The notes below the pieces were generated by a model. It ran no database searches and was not told the DNA's origin. It saw nothing but the letters and a program-made list of their open reading frames with translations. A stretch of 9,665 nt of DNA from NCBI GenBank assembly GCA_964553405.1, contig CAZKLS010000103.1:1-9665 (forward strand), given 5' to 3'. This DNA comes from DATIRA01 sp964553405. GTDB taxonomy: Bacteria; Pseudomonadota; Gammaproteobacteria; Steroidobacterales; Steroidobacteraceae. Below are positions 6,511 through 9,665 of the stretch, one piece after another. Positions within the stretch are counted from its first letter, which is position 1. Every line of letters begins with the position of its first letter. The translations under genes and the position numbers were made by a program.

Positions 6511-7164
6511 TCAATGTGCAAGCGGAGCCGGACATTCCTCCGGCAGTGGCCCATGGGACTGCCGCTTGACCTCGAAGCGGACGGACGGCGGATCGTCCCA
6601 GCGGATGTGGAACACGAAGACCGTGTCGTAGTCCGAATTCGTCCATTCCGGAACCGCTGCGTCGCTGCCGAGGCGCCGCAGAACCACCTGGGCGAAATTC
6701 ATGATCTGCAGATGCTCCCATGCCACGTAGATGACCTGATCGCGGTATTCCGGCGCCAGGAGCGTGTCGGCGAGAAGCCCCGGATCATTGAATGGAAGTT
6801 GGGTGTTCACGGGCATGCCCAAGGCAATGGCGGTGGGCGCGATCGTCACCAGTGGACGGACGTAGTCGTAGCGCTGGCCGTCGCCATGAATCTCGGTCGT
6901 CTGCACCGACGGATCCGGTGCGAAGATCGCGTCGGGTTTGGGGAATTCTGAGGCCAGCCAGGCAGGCAAACGCAGGGCCCGCTGCAGGCCTTGGCAGGTG
7001 AGTTGCCCCAGGCCGGCCGGGGGTTTCTCGCCATGGCGTACGACGACGATGAGCTGGTCCGCCGGTTCGTCCGCCGCCGGGGTCGGTGATGCAATCAGGG
7101 TGACGACCAGGGCAATCAACCCGGGGATCGCTGTCGGAGGCATGCTGCGTGGTTGGTTGGTCAT
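6511..7164 (-). CDS. Secreted histidine phosphatase family protein
   Basis: A 217-residue protein starting at ATG 7164, with AAGGAG 7 nt upstream. A TTG directly before the ATG is less likely because its spacing would be only 4 nt. Residues 1-31 form a signal peptide (hydrophobic GLIALVVTLIA, then SPTPAADEPAD), so export to the periplasm is expected. IVVVRHGEKP holds the catalytic R43-H44-G45 motif, and YVAWEH gives the second conserved histidine, H151. GLGQLTCQGLQRAL (51-64), DAIFAPDPS (78-86) and DYVRPLVTIAPTAIALGMPV (100-119) are typical of a small exported subgroup. The family transfers phosphoryl groups through a phospho-histidine; the substrate is unknown. Remnants lie downstream and the assembly gap upstream, so there are no informative operon partners. 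Confidence 0.92.
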   Translation of the reverse strand: MTNQPRSMPPTAIPGLIALVVTLIASPTPAADEPADQLIVVVRHGEKPPAGLGQLTCQGLQRALRLPAWLASEFPKPDAIFAPDPSVQTTEIHGDGQRYDYVRPLVTIAPTAIALGMPVNTQLPFNDPGLLADTLLAPEYRDQVIYVAWEHLQIMNFAQVVLRRLGSDAAVPEWTNSDYDTVFVFHIRWDDPPSVRFEVKRQSHGPLPEECPAPLAH

Positions 7165-7171
7165 CAAGCAA

Positions 7172-7177
7172 CTCCTT
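7172..7177 (-). promoter_or_regulatory. Ribosome binding site of the histidine phosphatase
   Basis: On the minus strand AAGGAG lies 7 nt before the ATG at 7164. This decides for ATG over the adjacent upstream TTG. Confidence 0.75.
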
Positions 7178-7185
7178 GAGGCGCA

Positions 7186-7212
7186 ATTGTACCGGGGCGC
7201 TCAGCCGGACAA
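7186..7212 (-). promoter_or_regulatory. Possible sigma-70 promoter of the histidine phosphatase
   Basis: On the minus strand TACAAT (7186-7191; 5 of 6 to TATAAT) follows TTGTCC (7207-7212; 4 of 6 to TTGACA) with a 15-bp spacer, which is shorter than the optimal 17. It lies just upstream of the RBS, giving a leader of about 10-20 nt. In this GC-rich setting the AT-rich -10 stands out, but the short spacer keeps confidence low. Confidence 0.33.
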
Positions 7213-7298
7213 CCTCCGCGGCGAAACCGAACCGCCGGCGCCTGGCGTCACACGCTCCGGCCGCCATGAGGCGTGCACGCTCGAGGTCCGGGCGCCGC

Positions 7299-7398
7299 NN
7301 NNNNNNNNNNNNNNNNNNNNNNNNNNNNNNNNNNNNNNNNNNNNNNNNNNNNNNNNNNNNNNNNNNNNNNNNNNNNNNNNNNNNNNNNNNNNNNNNNN
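7299..7398. other. Assembly gap (100 N)
   Basis: Exactly 100 undetermined bases, the conventional filler for a scaffold gap of unknown size. It cuts off the 3' end of the serine hydrolase gene. The known bases at 7165-7298 between the gap and the phosphatase start contain no recognisable gene. Confidence 0.99.
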
Positions 7399-8812
7399 GG
7401 CGCGGCTCGATACGCACGACGCGATCGTCCGCGTCGAGCCTGAAGCGATACAGGTAAGCGCCGTCCGCGGTCACGAGCCGCGTGTCCACGGCGCGCACGG
7501 TGCCGTCATCGAGCAGGCGGACGGCTTCGGGCGCAAGCGTATCGCTGCCAAGCACCTCGAAGTCCTGTGCAGCCGCCAGCCGCTCGCCGGCCTGCTCGCG
7601 CTGCTCGCGCCAGAACCCATCCAGGTGCCCGGCCGCCAGCTGCGGCGACATCGCCGGCGTCGTTCGTTCCCCGGCCCAGGCCTCCAGCACGCCGCGCAGT
7701 CGCTGCTCCAGCCCCTCCTCCGCCGGTACCGCGGGCAATGTCGTCTCGCGCTGTTGCAGCGCCGGGTCCACGAGTCCGGCGACCGCGTGTGCGATCGCCT
7801 CGGACTGCGCGACCGAGATGTTGGCCAGCGCAACCACGGCCAGGCGCTGCCGCGGGTAGCGCGCGATCGCCGCACGGAAGCCCTGCCAGGAGCCGCCGTG
7901 CTCGATCACCGGCTGGCCGCGCTGTTCGGAGAGGAACCAGCCGAAGCCGTACGGATAGCGGGTGCCGTCGGCGAGCGTCGCGGGGGTCCACCAGGCCTCG
8001 AATCCGGCGGGCTGCATGAAGGCGCGCGCCTCGAGCGCACGCTCCCACGCGGCGAGGTCGCGGACCGTGAAGTACAGCGCGCCGTCCGCCATGCGATTGA
8101 AGCCAGGCGCGACCCAGGCCTGGTTGACGCGTACGCCGTGCTCGTCGAGCTCGTAGCCCGCCGCTCGGTTCGCAACGAGATCACGCTCGCTGATCACGCG
8201 CGTCGTGGTCATCCCGAGCGGCCGAAACAGCCGTTCGGCCTGGAACTCGCTCCAGTGCTGGCCGGCGAGCCGGCCCGTGAGCAGCCCGAGGATCACGTAG
8301 CCGCTGTTCGAGTAGCTCCAGCGCGTGCCGGGCTCGAAGTCGAGCGGCAATGCCTGCAGCACCGCGAGCGTCTCCTCGTCGGTGTAGTCCCGGCGGTAGT
8401 CGAATTCGTCCGTGTAGTCCTTGAGGCCCGAGGTGTGAGCGAGCAGCTGCCGGATGGTGATGCGCCGCCAGTCCGCCGGTGCGCCCGGGAAGTGCTTCGA
8501 CAGCGGGTCGTCGAGGCCGAGCCTGCCGTCCTCGGCGAGCAGCAGGATGCCGGCGGCGGTGAACTGCTTGCCGATGGAGCCGGACTGGAAGATCGTGCCG
8601 GGCGTGACCGGCACGCGGTGCTCGAGGTTCGCCTCGCCGTAGCCCTGTTCCTTGACGACCCGTCCGTCGCGCATGACCAGCAGCGCGAGTCCCGGGATGT
8701 TCCCGGCGGCCATCTCCGCCTGGATGTAGTCGTCGACGACGTCGGCGCAGAGCGTCTGTGCCCAGAGCATCGCGCCGAGCATCGCCGCCACGAGGCCGGG
8801 AACGTGTCGCAT
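7399..8812 (-). CDS. Beta-lactamase-family (PF00144) serine hydrolase, 3' end lost in gap
   Basis: Starting at ATG 8812, 471 residues are visible. Residues 1-23 form a signal peptide (VPGLVAAMLGAMLWAQ, then TLCA), so the enzyme acts in the periplasm. The serine-enzyme motifs are complete: SIGK with nucleophile S79 and K82, YSN (Y167-N169), and HGG (H305-G307). The fold markers IRQLLAHTSGL (120-130) and GYVILGLLTGRL (171-182) are also present. Residues about 360-471 form a C-terminal extension whose last visible part (LYRFRLDADDRVVRIEP) looks like the end of a small beta domain, so probably few residues are missing. Members include class C beta-lactamases, esterases and D-aminopeptidases; the family motifs alone do not show antibiotic resistance. 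The upstream frame to 8992 overlaps the DUF1295 gene and is rejected as coding. It lies 79 bp downstream of that gene on the same strand. Confidence 0.93.
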
Positions 8813-8829
8813 CAAGCGGGTCTCGCCTG

Positions 8830-8861
8830 CAGCAAACGGTCGGACGGATAACCGACTGCTG
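8830..8861. other. Imperfect inverted repeat between the DUF1295 and serine hydrolase genes
   Basis: CAGCA (8830-8834) pairs with TGCTG (8857-8861), and GTCGG (8839-8843) pairs with CCGAC (8852-8856), with a 4-nt bulge on one side. No T-run follows on either strand, so it is not a typical intrinsic terminator. It could be a weak operator, an mRNA hairpin or chance. Confidence 0.25.
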
Positions 8862-8891
8862 CCGCCCTTCTGGACGTCACTGCTCAGACGG

Positions 8892-9665
8892 CTACTCTTT
8901 CGGAAACCACGGGAAGAACATGTTCGTCGTTTCCTGGTAGCGCTGGTAGCCAGCGCGCTTCCGAACCGAATAGTACTCTGCCGGGATCGCACCGGTCAGG
9001 TGGACCAGCGTGATGTACATCATCAGTGACGCCCCGGCACCGCCTATGCCGAGTGCAGCCCAAACGTAAGCCGGCTCAGTTCCGTGGAGGCTCATCCACG
9101 ATGGCACCGCAGCAATCACGATGCCCGTCCACACCAACCACTCGGCAAAATAGTTCGGGTGGCGACTGTAGCGCCACAAGCCTGTGTCGCACACTCCTCC
9201 ACGGTTACTGGCCATGAATTTCATTTTCTGCAGGTCGGCGGTGGATTCCAGCAAGTAGGCGATGATCCAGATGCAGATCCCTGCGATCTCCAATGGGTGA
9301 ATTTCGCTCTGGGTATTTACGGCCATCATGAAACCGGGAATGGCCAGTACCGATGCATTGGCCAGCCCTTGCGCCATGATCTCCGACAGGACGTGGAAGC
9401 GAATTCGACTTTCACTCTGACCCGCAAGCTGCATCCGCCGATACAGGTAGCGCGGGAACTCGGTCTTGAAGATGACTCCAGTCGACCTGGCCATTGTCAG
9501 CGCGCCAATGCCCATCCTGAGGCCGATCAGAAGATAGACGCCGGCGACGCACAGCCTGCGGACGACGTCTCCATCACCCATGACGGCGATCTGCAGGCCG
9601 ATGAGTGCCACGCCAAAGGGCCACGCGATATCCACATAGGACATCCTGCCGGTCCTGATGAACGG
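8892..9665 (-). CDS. DUF1295 / steroid 5-alpha-reductase-like membrane protein, 5' end outside window
   Basis: The frame stays open to the right edge (PFIRTGRMSYVDIAWPFG), and the residues before the internal Met at 9644 look like family sequence, so the start is probably outside. Several hydrophobic segments are visible (from 9644: about 8-22, 31-50, 97-110, 118-133, 168-185, 193-214). The family signature is complete: ESTADLQK (133-140), GLWRYSRHPNYFAEW (155-169), the EYYSVRKRAGYQRYQ region (223-237) and TTNMFFPWFP (239-248). This fold is shared with steroid 5-alpha reductases and isoprenylcysteine methyltransferases; the HPNYF loop is thought to bind the cofactor. A reductase role is plausible but the substrate is unknown. 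Base composition looks less GC-rich than in the left half of the window. It may share a transcript with the serine hydrolase downstream. Confidence 0.9.
   Translation of the reverse strand, partial: PFIRTGRMSYVDIAWPFGVALIGLQIAVMGDGDVVRRLCVAGVYLLIGLRMGIGALTMARSTGVIFKTEFPRYLYRRMQLAGQSESRIRFHVLSEIMAQGLANASVLAIPGFMMAVNTQSEIHPLEIAGICIWIIAYLLESTADLQKMKFMASNRGGVCDTGLWRYSRHPNYFAEWLVWTGIVIAAVPSWMSLHGTEPAYVWAALGIGGAGASLMMYITLVHLTGAIPAEYYSVRKRAGYQRYQETTNMFFPWFPKE

Noticed and set aside
6938..8851. A 637-residue plus-strand frame opposite the serine hydrolase.
   Set aside because: It is an antisense shadow of GC-rich coding sequence and also spans the N run; it has no recognisable domain.
6785..8992. 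A 735-residue minus-strand frame running through the serine hydrolase, the 100 N and part of the phosphatase region.
   Set aside because: It is open only because undetermined bases read as X. After the gap it is in the wrong frame for the phosphatase, and before 8812 it overlaps the DUF1295 gene.

Overview
The window is high-GC DNA (strong G/C bias at third codon positions) with proteobacterial-type genes and Shine-Dalgarno sites. It most resembles a gammaproteobacterial or related draft or metagenome scaffold; that assignment is an inference from gene families, with no marker gene present. A run of exactly 100 N at 7299-7398 is an assembly gap, so linkage across it is less certain. No RNA genes, CRISPR array or complete mobile element were seen.

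Left block, + strand (1-3853). Three tightly packed genes form a clear operon: the 3' part of a YtcJ-type amidohydrolase, a PF05977-type (EntS-like) MFS exporter with a soluble C-terminal domain, and a YcaC-type cysteine hydrolase. The first two are separated by 13 bp and the last two overlap by 4 bp (GTGA). Two hydrolases around a transporter suggest uptake/efflux and breakdown of an amide- or ester-like small molecule. The substrate cannot be read from the sequence.

Middle block, - strand (3901-6124). Read in the direction of transcription it holds a five-helix VIT1/CCC1-like membrane protein, a ParD-like antitoxin lacking the usual N-terminal strand, a ParE/RelE toxin broken by a frameshift, and an alpha/beta-hydrolase-fold protein. 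The last has Cys where the nucleophilic Ser is expected and has lost the usual oxyanion HG motif. The toxin-antitoxin pair looks like a decaying module.

Remnant zone (6183-6510). A short reading frame appears to join the first ~21 residues of a MalT/LuxR-type ATP-dependent regulator to the last ~53 residues of an amidohydrolase. Just upstream lie two 15-bp imperfect direct repeats with a 22-bp period. This looks like a deletion or rearrangement scar, possibly linked to a lost insertion sequence.

Right block, - strand (6511-9665). A secreted histidine phosphatase follows its own RBS and a possible promoter, then comes the gap. Beyond it are a periplasmic beta-lactamase-family serine hydrolase (3' end lost in the gap) and a DUF1295 membrane protein running off the right edge. 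The amidohydrolase, the serine hydrolase and the DUF1295 gene are incomplete because of the window edges or the gap.

I see no convincing undescribed multi-gene system. The points most worth a second look are the Cys-nucleophile alpha/beta-fold protein, the broken ParDE pair, and the regulator/amidohydrolase fusion scar with its flanking repeats.
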